Positions 1 through 8,881 of a stretch of 11,277 bases of DNA are shown here, piece after piece. Every line of letters starts with the position of its first letter. The stretch's first letter is position 1. Location of the stretch: positions 6,523 to 17,799 of the forward strand of contig OUQQ01000434.1 of assembly GCA_900404475.1 (NCBI GenBank), given 5' to 3'. The DNA comes from Spongospora subterranea (Eukaryota; Endomyxa; Phytomyxea; Plasmodiophorida; Plasmodiophoridae). A program made the translations under genes and the position numbers. The notes beneath the pieces were generated by a model that saw only the letters and a list, made by a program, of their open reading frames with translations, ran no database searches and had not been told where the DNA came from.

Positions 1-11
1 AAAAAAAATGC

Positions 12-180
12 ATGACGGTGCTGTGGTTGCCCTCACAAGCAGATGGCGATAGTTAACAAATGACGAGATGTTGGTGACGTCGTCGCTGGCGATAATCAAC
101 AAATGACGAGAGATGTTGGTGATGTCGCCGCTGGCGATAATCAACAAATGACGAGAGATGTTGGTGATGTCGCCACTGGC
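12..180. repeat. Degenerate 45-bp tandem repeat, about 3.5 copies
   Basis: Clear copies begin at 60 (43 bp, lacking two bases), 103 (45 bp) and 148 (partial, to about 180). Each starts ATGACGAGA and carries GATGTTGGTGA, and the first two end in GATAATCAACAA. A more diverged copy lies at 12-59. The unit is a multiple of three and stays open on the plus strand, so it looks like a short repetitive peptide when translated. Nothing else suggests it is coding. It is best read as an intergenic minisatellite upstream of the proteasome gene. Confidence 0.85.
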
Positions 181-366
181 GCAACCTGTTTCTGTTACCC
201 ACAGTCGTACAGTGTACACATATCCGGTCCCTCAGTTCCCATAAGGCTGGATCGAGCGCAGCCCATGTTACAGTTGGGTAACCTGTTACTGTACGTTATA
301 ACCTATTACAGTGGGGAATAAAAGACCATATTCCCTATCGTCTAATACTCATATACCCTTTTGAAC
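181..366 (+). promoter_or_regulatory. Upstream region of the proteasome beta-6 gene
   Basis: This stretch between the tandem repeat and the PSMB1 start has no supported gene. It holds an AATAAA at 317-322, about 45 bp before the start codon. That could be a TATA-like element for PSMB1 or a poly(A) signal for a gene left of the window. Short CAGT/ACTG and GTTAC inverted motifs occur around 205-310. The start itself (TTGAACATG) has no obvious splice-acceptor sequence just before it. Confidence 0.3.
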
Positions 367-1105
367 ATGTTGGCGTCGCATCTGACATGTCCTCGGGAGG
401 TTCATGGCCGTTCGTGGTCGCCGTATGTGGTCAATGGCGGAACCGCCATGGCCGTTGCCGGCGCCGATTTCTGTGTTATCGCGTGTGATACCCGAATGTC
501 AACCGGATACTCAATCATGTCCCGAACGGTGGGAAAGGCTGTAGCTCTGACGGATTTCACCGTTGTTGCCACGGCCGGAATGGCTGCTGATCGGGATTCT
601 TTTCACAAATTGCTTTCAGCACAATTAACCGAATATGAGCACACGTACATCGCCGTTCCTGAATGTGGTTCAATCAACTGACTTAACTGTATTTTCCAGA
701 CATGGAACCTCTATGAGTACGCCAGCTATCGCCCAGTTGATCTCAACAAACTTATACTCTCGACGATTTTTCCCATATTACACTTTCAATGTGGTCGGAG
801 GTCTTGATATTGAAGGCAAAGGCGCTGTATATGGATATGATGCTATTGGGTCCTTTGAGCGCATTCCCTATAATGTTCAAGGCTCTGGTGCTGCATTAGC
901 AACCTCCATTCTTGATAATCAGGTAGAATTCAAATCCCACCCATCAAACAAGAAGGTGTTGAACGCAGACGAGACTGTCACACTTGTCAAGGATGTATTC
1001 AGTTCCATTGGTGAACGCGACATATACACTGGTGATGAAGTCGATATCTATCTCATCACTAAATACGGCACCAAGCACGAAAAATTCCAGCTCAAGCTCG
1101 ACTAA
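367..1105 (+). CDS. PSMB1: Proteasome subunit beta type-1 (20S core beta6)
   Basis: Two exons, 367-644 and 700-1105, joined in phase 2 across a 55-nt intron, give 227 aa, close to the family's usual length. Exon 1 holds the beta-fold entry WSPYVVNGGTAMAVAGADF (residues 17-35) and DTRMSTGYSI. Exon 2 begins HGTSMSTPAIAQL and carries LYSRRFFPYY, GGLDIEGKGAVYGYDAIGSF, the LDNQVEF stretch and ERDIYTGDEVDIYLITK near the C-terminus. Family knowledge: beta6 is a structural, non-catalytic subunit of the 20S core and has no processed N-terminal threonine active site, which fits the short leader here. The ATG at 367 is chosen because it precedes the conserved WSPY by only 16 residues. DTRMSTGYSI resembles plant homologues more than animal ones. 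A canonical AATAAA follows the stop at 1114-1119. Confidence 0.95.
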
Positions 1106-1113
1106 TTACGGTA

Positions 1114-1119
1114 AATAAA
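1114..1119 (+). terminator. Poly(A) signal of the proteasome beta-6 gene
   Basis: AATAAA lies 8 bp after the PSMB1 stop codon, in the 84-bp gap before the convergent ecdysoneless gene. Cleavage 10-30 nt downstream would end the PSMB1 mRNA near 1130-1150. No AATAAA or ATTAAA for the opposite gene was seen in this gap. Confidence 0.6.
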
Positions 1120-1189
1120 GTGGGAAATAATACTTTTCATTGATAATTATGTTTGGGCGATACAACAAATATATCACATAGTTTTTAAA

Positions 1190-2822
1190 TCAATCATCGC
1201 TATCATCAGGCACATTGATTCCAAAGCTCGACAGCAGCGTTGATGCTGGTCCTGGCATTCCAGCTTGGGCCTTAAATGATTCCAACAGGTTCTTCATCAG
1301 ATTGAGATCAACATCAACTGGTTTCAGGCCCATTTCATCCTCAAGATTCTCCTGATATTCAGCTAGTTCCTCGTCGCTGCTACACTCCTCGCTATCCTGA
1401 TAAAACCCTTCGTCTTCATCACTGGCGAACACATTCGTAAATGAGTTCATGTTGAACGAGATTGGAGTATTCTCGTCAACGACGTCAGCCCCCTCAATGC
1501 CGGACATGTCGGACAGAAACGAATGCATCGATTGCACAATTTTTGACGGATCTACTGAGCTGCCAGTCTTGGTTCCCATCAAATAAGGAGATGCTATGTC
1601 GTCGAGACTACTCTCAGTAATATTCATCCATACTGACGCGTCGTCATTCCTTATGCTTTCGAACAGCTCTCGCTCTATACGATTTCCAGACACAGACTCA
1701 ATCAATTCTGGAATCGTTCGTCCCGTTTCTGGATCAGTGATTATCTGTCCTCCGACGATGGCTTCGCCACGCGCGGTCGCTTTCGCTATCATCTGTACCT
1801 GATTTCTCACGAGCATTTCAAATCCTATGAATTATTTCAATGACAACCTATTTCGCGATGTGCAAATGTAGATTACCATTCATAACCTTGACCCCACGTT
1901 CGAAATCGTTGAGTTGTTCTTTATCGTTTGGTCTCCAGGCGTTGAATACACGGGGAGTCACGAATCTTTGTGATTCCATCTGCGCAAATGAACACCTGGT
2001 AAACCTCACACTTCGCCACCTAGCGTTATTTGTTGTCGGCGTGAACGTCGCCATTCGTGAGCCCGCACGAACATCCAGAGGATCGCGATGATAAAAGGAT
2101 TCAACAATTGGGGTGATGAGCCATGGATACTCATCCAGAAGCGCGCACGCGTCAGAATGCAGCATACAACGACTAAAATGCTGGCACGATTCGATAGCAA
2201 TATTGTGGAAATTGTTGAGACGGTTTGAAATCGCAACATTCACGGCAACAGATATGGTTTGCTCAGCATATTGTCGAATGATGTTAATCGCTTGAGAATT
2301 CGAGTTGATCTGCACTCAATGATTACAAAAAGTTAGCGTAGGAAAGCATCAAATAATACCTGAAAAGTCGGTGGAATTATATGCACGGAACCCTGATAAA
2401 GAAAAGTACGATTTTCACATATCTCCGGTGCCGCCCAATCAGGCAGAACATTGGCGGCCTCTATCAGAAGAAACTGACCATCATCATCAACTACTCTGGA
2501 CACCATATTTGGGAAATCTGTGGTCAGCTGCCTGAGACAGTACACCACCATCCATTCATCTTGGATATTATCGCCAAAATCGACGACAGATTCACCCCAT
2601 CCAGAGTCGTCGACTAGAACCACCGAATGAAAACCTGAAATTGGTGATATCTACGACTTACCCACCAACCATCTTGAACGAGTCCCTTTGCCAGATGTAA
2701 TCCGGACCTACAATAGCGGCAATCCGATGCTGAAGCGCATGACCAGGAGGAGCGCCATAAACCTGCACCTTGACGGAATCCGATTGAAAATGTCTGGCGG
2801 ATTCTTTCAGGTCAGCAAACAT
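1190..2822 (-). CDS. ECD: Ecdysoneless/SGT1-family protein (ECD)
   Basis: Four exons on the minus strand, 2822-2666, 2634-2360, 2309-1877 and 1824-1190, in matching phases (1, 0, 1), give 499 aa. Family landmarks occur in order: DSVKVQVYGAPP then YIWQRDSF (YIWQ at 42-45), FGDNIQDEW (72-80), FLLIEAANVLPDW (107-119), FYHRDPLDVRA (216-226), GVKVMNGFEML across the third intron, an acidic middle, and the diagnostic tail VDVDLNLMKNLLES followed by GPASTLLSSFGINVPD. Known role: the family acts in cell-cycle progression and in pre-mRNA splicing through PRPF8 and the R2TP chaperone. The protein is shorter than the human one (about 640 aa), mainly because the region between GFEML and the acidic stretch is compressed. 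The first intron must be only 31 nt (2665-2635) to keep frame. The ATG at 2822 is chosen because an in-frame stop lies just upstream and the conserved DSV...YIWQ block follows. Confidence 0.92.
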
Positions 2823-3577
2823 CGGAGTGCTTCAAAAACGACGAAATCTTCGACTGGATGGTGATTGGCCACGGGATCATGAACTGCGGAACTGCCATTT
2901 CCCAATGAACAGTCTAATCACGGACCTGTGTCTTATCGTCCAATATTTCAACATTTGTTTTGATTATTGCAGTCGTTGTTGACGGAGTTCATGCTGGCAT
3001 GACAATGTGTCATCGCATTTCAAAGTTTCAGTGAAAATGTGGAAAAACAGTGTTTTGTGGATCGTTTTCGGGAATAGCAACCACAATTACGATCCGTTTT
3101 CGAATAACATTAGCTGGACGTTTTCTCCGAGTCCCTAAAAGACTATGCTGGTGTAGCGCATTCCTATAGCATGAGCGTTTTCGTATTGTGCTCGACCCAC
3201 ATCGTGATTCGCTCCCATGCTCGAATTATAAAAGTTTCGCAACTCGCAACATATTCTGCTTTATTACATATACAATGTGGCCTTGATTCCCTGTTGACCA
3301 GAATAAACTATTGTGCATTTTCATTTGTTGTTGTTTTCCTTTGTTGTTTTCGGTACTGGATCGTTTTTGCCACTTGGTTTCCCAGTTAGTTTCCTGCCCC
3401 GCCTATGAGCCGTCACGGTACCGTACACACATCTCTGTCTCTTGTTTGTCGCCAAGTGTCAGGCCAGGGCTGCGTCAGCTATTCCAGACACCCAATTCAG
3501 TCTTTGGAGTCCATTTGGCTTTATATGTTAAGCAGAGCATGTGCTGCCGAAGGTCGAATGGATTCTCATTGCAGGTG
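2823..3577. other. Intergenic region between divergent ECD and roadblock-like genes
   Basis: These 755 bp separate two divergently transcribed genes and should hold both promoters. The open frames here (for example plus-strand 3171-3389 and the 5' part of 3311-3700) are cysteine/phenylalanine-rich translations of a T-rich tract and show no family signature. The pyrimidine-rich stretch around 3310-3350 and the acceptor-like ATTGCAG at 3568-3574 could mark a 5'-UTR intron or an upstream exon of the next gene. I see nothing else here. Confidence 0.4.
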
Positions 3578-4065
3578 ATGAAGCAAATTCAAGGTAAACT
3601 GAAGGAGATCGAGATGGTGTTCCCAGAGACCACCGCTTCATGTATATTATCACAATCTGGTGAATTGATGTACGGTTGTGTTTTATCGTTCCAACGTTGA
3701 ATATAGTAATTGTCGTCAGAATAACATTTCTTGATGAATCTTAGAGCTCAGCAAATAAAAGGCAACAACCCACGTGTCGATGACCTCGTCCTGCCAATTG
3801 CGTCCTTGAAGAAAGCTGCAGAACAGTTCGGTACATCCAACTACTGTTGTATATCGAACGAAATGTGTCTGAATTTGATGCAGGATCTACTCTTAACGCC
3901 GCAAAATGCCCGATTCTCCACATCCGGGGCAATAATGTCATGTTTTCATGTTATGAATTTGGCGATAATGTTAGTGTGCGCTGCTTTTTCTCCATAATGC
4001 CAACCTTCATCTGTACAGTTATTGGCATTTTATTCAAACCTGAACGGAAAGGAGACGGAATATGA
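3578..4065 (+). CDS. Small roadblock/LC7-like protein (possible Ragulator LAMTOR-type subunit)
   Basis: Four exons, 3578-3669, 3745-3830, 3884-3973 and 4019-4065, join in consistent phases to give 104 aa. The layout suits a one-domain roadblock/longin-type fold: an N-terminal helix (KQIQGKLKEIEMVFPET), a strand and turn (ASCILSQSGELIA), a central helix (LVLPIASLKKAAEQFG), then strands PILHIRGNNVMFSCYEF and NVIIGILFKPE. LAMTOR4/5 subunits of the lysosomal Ragulator complex have this plan and size, but the match is to the fold pattern, not a signature motif, so no symbol is given. The last intron (3974-4018, 45 nt) has no stop in frame, so retaining it would add 15 residues in the last hairpin. 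Intron 1 (3670-3744, 75 nt) is the least certain junction. The ATG sits 3 nt after an acceptor-like TTGCAG. Confidence 0.5.
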
Positions 4066-4225
4066 TACGACAGATGCAGACACACGCATGAGTATTATTA
4101 TATCAGAACTTCGATTGTTATTTCAAAATCTAATTGTATAAATTTATATAATTCAAATTCTGACCGATTCTTCCGCTAGTCGATCGTCGAACCAATATGG
4201 CTCATAATTTTTACAGATGTCCATC

Positions 4226-6519
4226 TTAACTTCTCCGCCTGAAAGACCTGTGTGCCCTGTTATCCTCAATCGATGATGAAGATGCAGAGCGACGACGATA
4301 ACGGGTACGGTGTGAACGACTATGCCGAATCGATGCAGATCGACTTCTTCGCCAAGAACAATCGCGACTACGCGATCGTGATTGGTTTCTCCTGCGTCGC
4401 CGTATCGATGGGGAACGCCTGTCCCGACAGATGGGTCGACGCTGGGGAGAGCGAGAAAGATGTCGATGTGAACGGTTTCGGCGGAGTGAAGAGGATCGAC
4501 TCCTACTACGAGATGAGGAGCTGTAGGTTTTGATCTTTGGAGGCGACGGTGGGCTAACACATGACAATAAAAAAGTTGAAGGACACCACAACCAGATTTT
4601 GCGACAATCTAACCTCGGCTCATCGTGACGTGAACTTTTCAAGGCGTTGACAGCTGCCGCCTATAGACATACTTCAGAGGAAGTCTACCAAACACGAATG
4701 AACATAAACGAAGCGTGAGAACACCCACTGGTTGAAAATGGAGTCTTTCTTATAGGAATAAAGCTGAAGTGGTTATCAACTCCTGGAAAGCAAAGGGGCC
4801 CTATGGCAGATATGGTACCCGACCTTTTCTGGTAAAACCAATGATTCTTGAAACTCGGAAGTGGGCAATCCAGCATTTAAGGCATGGTCAACTGGGTTAC
4901 AATATTCCTGATGTGGAAATCGTAACTGACTTGATGCGGTTTGGTGAACATCATTGACTACCGAAGACTGTGCTATTGCTCGAGATTTGATTTCCTCGTA
5001 AAATTGGTGATATTCATTGTCGGGATCTAAAAAAGAGAGCAGATCCCCTTGCAAATGGTGAGCACGAACTGCGGCTTCGAACCATATTCCTTCGCTTTTG
5101 ATGCAATGAACTAGTCTTTCGATGATAAGCACCGTTTTTCCTGGGGGGACGACGAAGCTGCTCCGTTGAACTGGAAACATGCGCTTCTTCAGTTCAGCAA
5201 TTTGCTGGGTAATGTCATCCTTTTTATCTTGGTTATCATCATCACTTTCAGAACTGTAATCGTTGCTTATAGATTGTAGAGTAGACTGATGATGCTTAAT
5301 TCCTGTATCCTTTAGCCATGCGTAATAGGCATGAAGCGCATGATCTTTTAGCAGAAACTGAAATTTTGGATTGCTCGACTAAATTACGCGTCACGAGTAA
5401 GGAACTACACGACATCCTCAACTAGGGCTGTTTCTTACTTGTTTGGCTTTCATCCATATTTCTTGTTGTGTCCCTTTCTCTTTGATAAAAGCAGCTGTTT
5501 TCTCGATTAAAACGTGTTCATCGAGCGACTCGGGCTGCATAAACAATCAGACATTTGCCAAGCTGTGTCTCAGTATCCTAATTCCGTACAATTACTGTTA
5601 TAGAATCGGGAACCGAAAACGACGGCTGGAATCGTCGACGGCGACGAGACGTCCCATGATCAATGGGTTGAATTTGTCTAGACGGATGAATAAACGGAAT
5701 AGTTGGAGCTTCCAAATCGGCAGCAGTGTTAATTGTTTCGACAATGTCGTCTTGCATGGCTTCCTCATGCGACTCTGATCATCATTGAACATTAACAGCA
5801 AAGGTATTTACCCCACATACCATTTGAAAAAACAAGATCAGAATATCTCTCAAATTGCAATTGATCCAACAGATTCTGGGTCATCATATCATCATCGTTC
5901 AAATACACATTGGAACAATTGGACACCCTTCCATTCTTGAACTCTTTGACCATGGCGAACTGCACAGAATCCATGGAATGTCTTACATCGTACCGGTCAA
6001 CTGAATCGGAAGGCTTCTCTGAAAGAGTTTAATTGAAAGCGCTAATTACTAAATCAACAATACCGGGTAATGGTAATAAATAGGCTTTTGAAGCAGCCCA
6101 TATATGCGCCTTTGGTTGCGACTCCGGAGAGATCAGGGAATATGGGCGAGCCCGAATATTCAATGATTGTGTGAAATCATCTGTCGAGAGCGGCCGATTC
6201 AAGATACTGTGCAGCCGACTGCTTTCAGCGCCAGCATCAGCAATATCCTGCATTGATTATCGCTGGATCAACAAGACCTGCTGTAATTACGGAAATGAGA
6301 TTGAATATGCGCTCAACCAATTCTCTACCCTGAGATTATTCCGGAATGTTGTACTGTCACTGAATACTGCGCGTCTGCGCCGATAATGAGGACTCGATGT
6401 GTAACGATAGCAACGTACCAGAAGGAGTGCGGTGAGTGTGCTAGAGGCTGCTCCACTGCACCGCTGAAAATCTGGTGAATCAAGGATCTCTCGCTGGTCT
6501 CATCAGCCAATATATTCAT
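4226..6519 (-). CDS. SFSWAP: SWAP-type splicing regulator with two SURP modules and an RS tail
   Basis: The minus-strand model has exons 6519-6394, 6329-6291, 6247-6064, 6018-5821, 5774-5596, 5534-5439, 5378-4824, 4763-4725, 4660-4614 and 4553-4226 (596 aa). From 6247 onward most exons are supported by domains; the first two are uncertain. Order: DRYDVRHSMDSV (about 124) and FERY (172-175), matching the family's DRY/EERY region; SURP1 split by an intron (HVLIEKTAAFIKEKG...EIWMKAKQ, then NPKFQFLLKDHALHAYYAWL, about 247-295); an acidic spacer; SURP2 (LIIERLVHCIKSEG, FEAAVRAHH, FLDPDNEYHQFYEEIK, about 353-405); and an RS domain (about 488-596) rich in SRSRSR and RRR. Known role: nuclear RNA-binding regulators of alternative splicing; Drosophila SWAP represses removal of introns from its own transcript. 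Two introns here, 4961-4908 (54 nt) and 4613-4554 (60 nt), are 3n and stopless. The usual VFGYAC block before DRYD was not found, so the N-terminus may be wrong or diverged. Confidence 0.85.
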
Positions 6520-6541
6520 TTGTCTTAACAAATCGATTAGT
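6520..6541. promoter_or_regulatory. 22-bp gap between divergent SWAP and GPI start codons
   Basis: If the SWAP ATG is at 6519-6517, only 22 bp separate it from the GPI ATG at 6542. GATTAGT sits directly before the GPI ATG, so a splice acceptor (TTAG at about 6537-6540) could define the GPI 5' end. A core promoter cannot fit in this space, so the 5' ends must overlap or the SWAP start must lie further inside (for example the Met at 6253-6251). Confidence 0.35.
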
Positions 6542-8781
6542 ATGGCCAACCCTGCGCGTTTGGTAAACGAGACTCCTGCCTGGGCCGCGCTGCAAGCTCA
6601 CGCCCAGGATGAAATCCAGCCCACGCATTTGAAAAACCTTCTTCAAGATGAGGAGCGAAACGATTTCCTCACAGTTCAGGCCGAGGGGATTACATTGGAT
6701 TATGCTCGTCAGAGGGCAACCAATAAGACTATGCTCCTTCTTCATGGTAATGAGATTACTCCTACCATAATACTCGGTATCAATTTTGCATACAGATCTC
6801 GCCGAACAGCAAAATCTTTCCGGGAAAATCAAATCCATGGCCAGCGGGGCACCCATCAACTCGACTGAAAATCGTCCAGGTATTTGCCTCGGTTTGTGTC
6901 TGCAATGCGTCGGATAACAATCACTGTAGTTTTGCATATTGCCTTACGCGCCGCTCCTCACGATTTTTACCAGGCGAACGGAATTAACATTGTTCCTGAC
7001 GTTATCGCCGTCCGAGACCAAATTCAAAACTTTTCTCACAACGTAGATCTTCAAATTCATTTCTGATGAATGTTGTTCATATTCGTACAGTTCCGGTCGG
7101 GCAAAGATATTGTTGGCCATACTGGCCAACCTTTTAAAGACGTTATTTCTATCGGAATTGGAGGTTCTTATCTGGGTTCTGAATTCGTTCATGAAGCTCT
7201 TAAAAATGAACCAAATGCATATGCTGCTGCGAAAGGGCGTCGCCTTCGCTGTAGGCGTTGTTAAAAGTTTTTTCTTAAACTGATGATATGCAGTTATTGC
7301 AAATGTTGATCCTGTTGCTTTTGCCCGGGCGACCGAAGATCTTTCACCTGCTACAACCCTGGTCATAATCATCTCTAAAACGTTTACAACGGTGGAGACG
7401 ATGCTGAACGCTCGTACTGCTCGCAAGTGGATAACCGATGTGAGAAAAGTGTCATACAATGACGACCCAGTTCAATGATTCTTACAAATAGGCGCTTGGT
7501 GTTGAAGCCACAGCAAAACACATGGTTGCCGTTAGCACCAACATCAAAGGTACTACTGGATGTTTAATCATTGCTGAACATATGCCAACGCACTTGAAAT
7601 ATTAGCCGTGACGGAATTTGGCATTGATGCTGATAATATATTCGCCTTCTGGGATTGGGTTGGTGGGCGATATTCCGTCACCAGTGCTGTTGGATTACTA
7701 CCGCTTGCTCTGCAATACGGGTTTGATGTTGTTAAAGAATTCTTAAACGGGGCAAGATCAATCGATCAACATTTCTTGCATGCCCCCCATCAAAAAAACA
7801 TTCCAGTTGTTTTAGGTATTGCAATTCCGTCGCGTTTGGGGAACCAGATTTAATACGTATTTTTACATCAGGTTTACTTGGTGTGTGGAACTCGAGCTTC
7901 CTCAAGTACCCAACCCGTGCGCTTCTTCCTTATAGGTCAGCCTTGTCCGAATCTTTTCATACAGGGACCTGATTCGTTGCCTTTAGCGAGGCCCTATGTC
8001 GGTTTGTGGCCCATATACAGCAAGTCGACATGGAGTCCAACGGTAAACGAGTCACCGTTGAGGGACAGACCCTTCCGTTTTCTTGTGGAGAAATCAACTT
8101 CGGTGAACCGGTGTGTATTAACAGGTATATAATCTAGATTCAATCATTCTCAAGTTGTACTTTAGGGCACAAATGGACAACATTCATTTTATCAATTGTT
8201 GCATCAAGGTCAAGTCGTACCTGCAGATTTTGTTGGTTTTGTTCGCTCCCAGAACCCAGTTAGCTTACCTGGAGACCCGGTGTCCAATCACGACGAATTG
8301 ATGGCGGCATTTTTCAGTCAGCCGGATGCTCTAGCATTGGGTAAACAGGAAGACCAGCTCATGGTAACCGTTTACAAAATTTTTTCACCTTGGTACTGAT
8401 TTAATTACATTAGGATGAGCATGTTCCCATGGAGTTGATGCCTCACAAATATTTTCCTGGTAACCGACCGTCTTCCAGGTAATCGATCCGTGTGAAGTTT
8501 CTTAATGGCGGATTAATTTGAAATTCAGTTTGCTTTTGACCGAACTTTCGGCATACACTGTCGGGCAATTACTAGCCATCTACGAGCACCGAACAATGGT
8601 GCAAGGAGCAATTTGGGGAATTAACAGTTTCGATCAGTGGGGAGTTGAGCTCGGAAAGCAGCTCGGTAACAAATTACGGGATCAATTGCAAGTTAGTCGG
8701 ACCAAGTCTGCACCTATCAGCAATAATTTCAACTCGTCAACGCGAGCCCTATTGGCCCAGTATCTTGATGGAAAGCACTAA
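6542..8781 (+). CDS. GPI: Glucose-6-phosphate isomerase, plant/protist cytosolic type
   Basis: Twelve exons: 6542-6746, 6796-6879, 6930-7042, 7091-7250, 7294-7439, 7492-7549, 7606-7815, 7872-7935, 7987-8110, 8166-8363, 8414-8478 and 8529-8781. All phases agree and give 559 aa, the family's usual length. It interconverts glucose 6-phosphate and fructose 6-phosphate in glycolysis and gluconeogenesis, in the cytosol (no targeting peptide seen). Landmarks: GIGGSYLG (sugar-phosphate loop, Ser160), [14 protein letters not shown], signature 1 [10 protein letters not shown] (270-279), [13 protein letters not shown] with the catalytic-base Glu387, SNHDELM (His430, likely the ring-opening His), and signature 2 QWGVELGK ending in catalytic Lys519. 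Many blocks ([55 protein letters not shown]) match plant cytosolic GPI as remembered and differ from animal GPI. The eleven introns are 43-56 nt. An AATAAA follows the stop by 6 bp. Confidence 0.97.
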
Positions 8782-8787
8782 CCATTG

Positions 8788-8793
8788 AATAAA
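8788..8793 (+). terminator. Poly(A) signal of the GPI gene
   Basis: AATAAA begins 6 bp after the GPI stop, in the 100-bp gap before the ZNHIT2-like start. Cleavage would fall around 8805-8825, leaving about 60 bp for the promoter or 5' leader of the next gene. Confidence 0.55.
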
Positions 8794-8881
8794 AGCGAAT
8801 CGGACTCGCTGCATAATTTGCGTGAGGTAGTTGTGATCGAACTGCGGAGCGCGGTCAAATCAATCATCCGGGCAAGAATCA

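Noticed and set aside
12..180. Repeat array as a possible CRISPR
   Set aside because: The units are directly abutting tandem repeats with no unique spacers, in a eukaryotic intron-containing locus.
2823..2920. Minus-strand frame ending EDFVVFEALRCLLT as an upstream ECD exon or frameshift
   Set aside because: The DSVKVQVYGAPP segment downstream already fills the family's N-terminal block, no ATG lies in that frame, and no phase-consistent junction could be built.
4252..4533. Plus-strand open frame of 93 codons and a second minus frame (4153-4560)
   Set aside because: Both are shadows of the RS-domain exon, whose SR/RS repeats are only sensible in the 4553-4226 frame.
6503..6937. 144-codon minus-strand open frame over the start of GPI
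   Set aside because: It lies antisense to GPI exons 1 and 2 and the introns around them, shows no family motif, and the plus strand there is clearly coding.
6944..7459. 171-codon minus-strand open frame
   Set aside because: Antisense shadow of GPI exons 3-5, which are supported by conserved motifs and matching phases.
6542..8781. Nematode origin, suggested by tiny introns and tight gene spacing
   Set aside because: GPI and PSMB1 motifs look plant/protist-like, not animal-like, so I do not adopt it; transfer of GPI into an animal remains possible.
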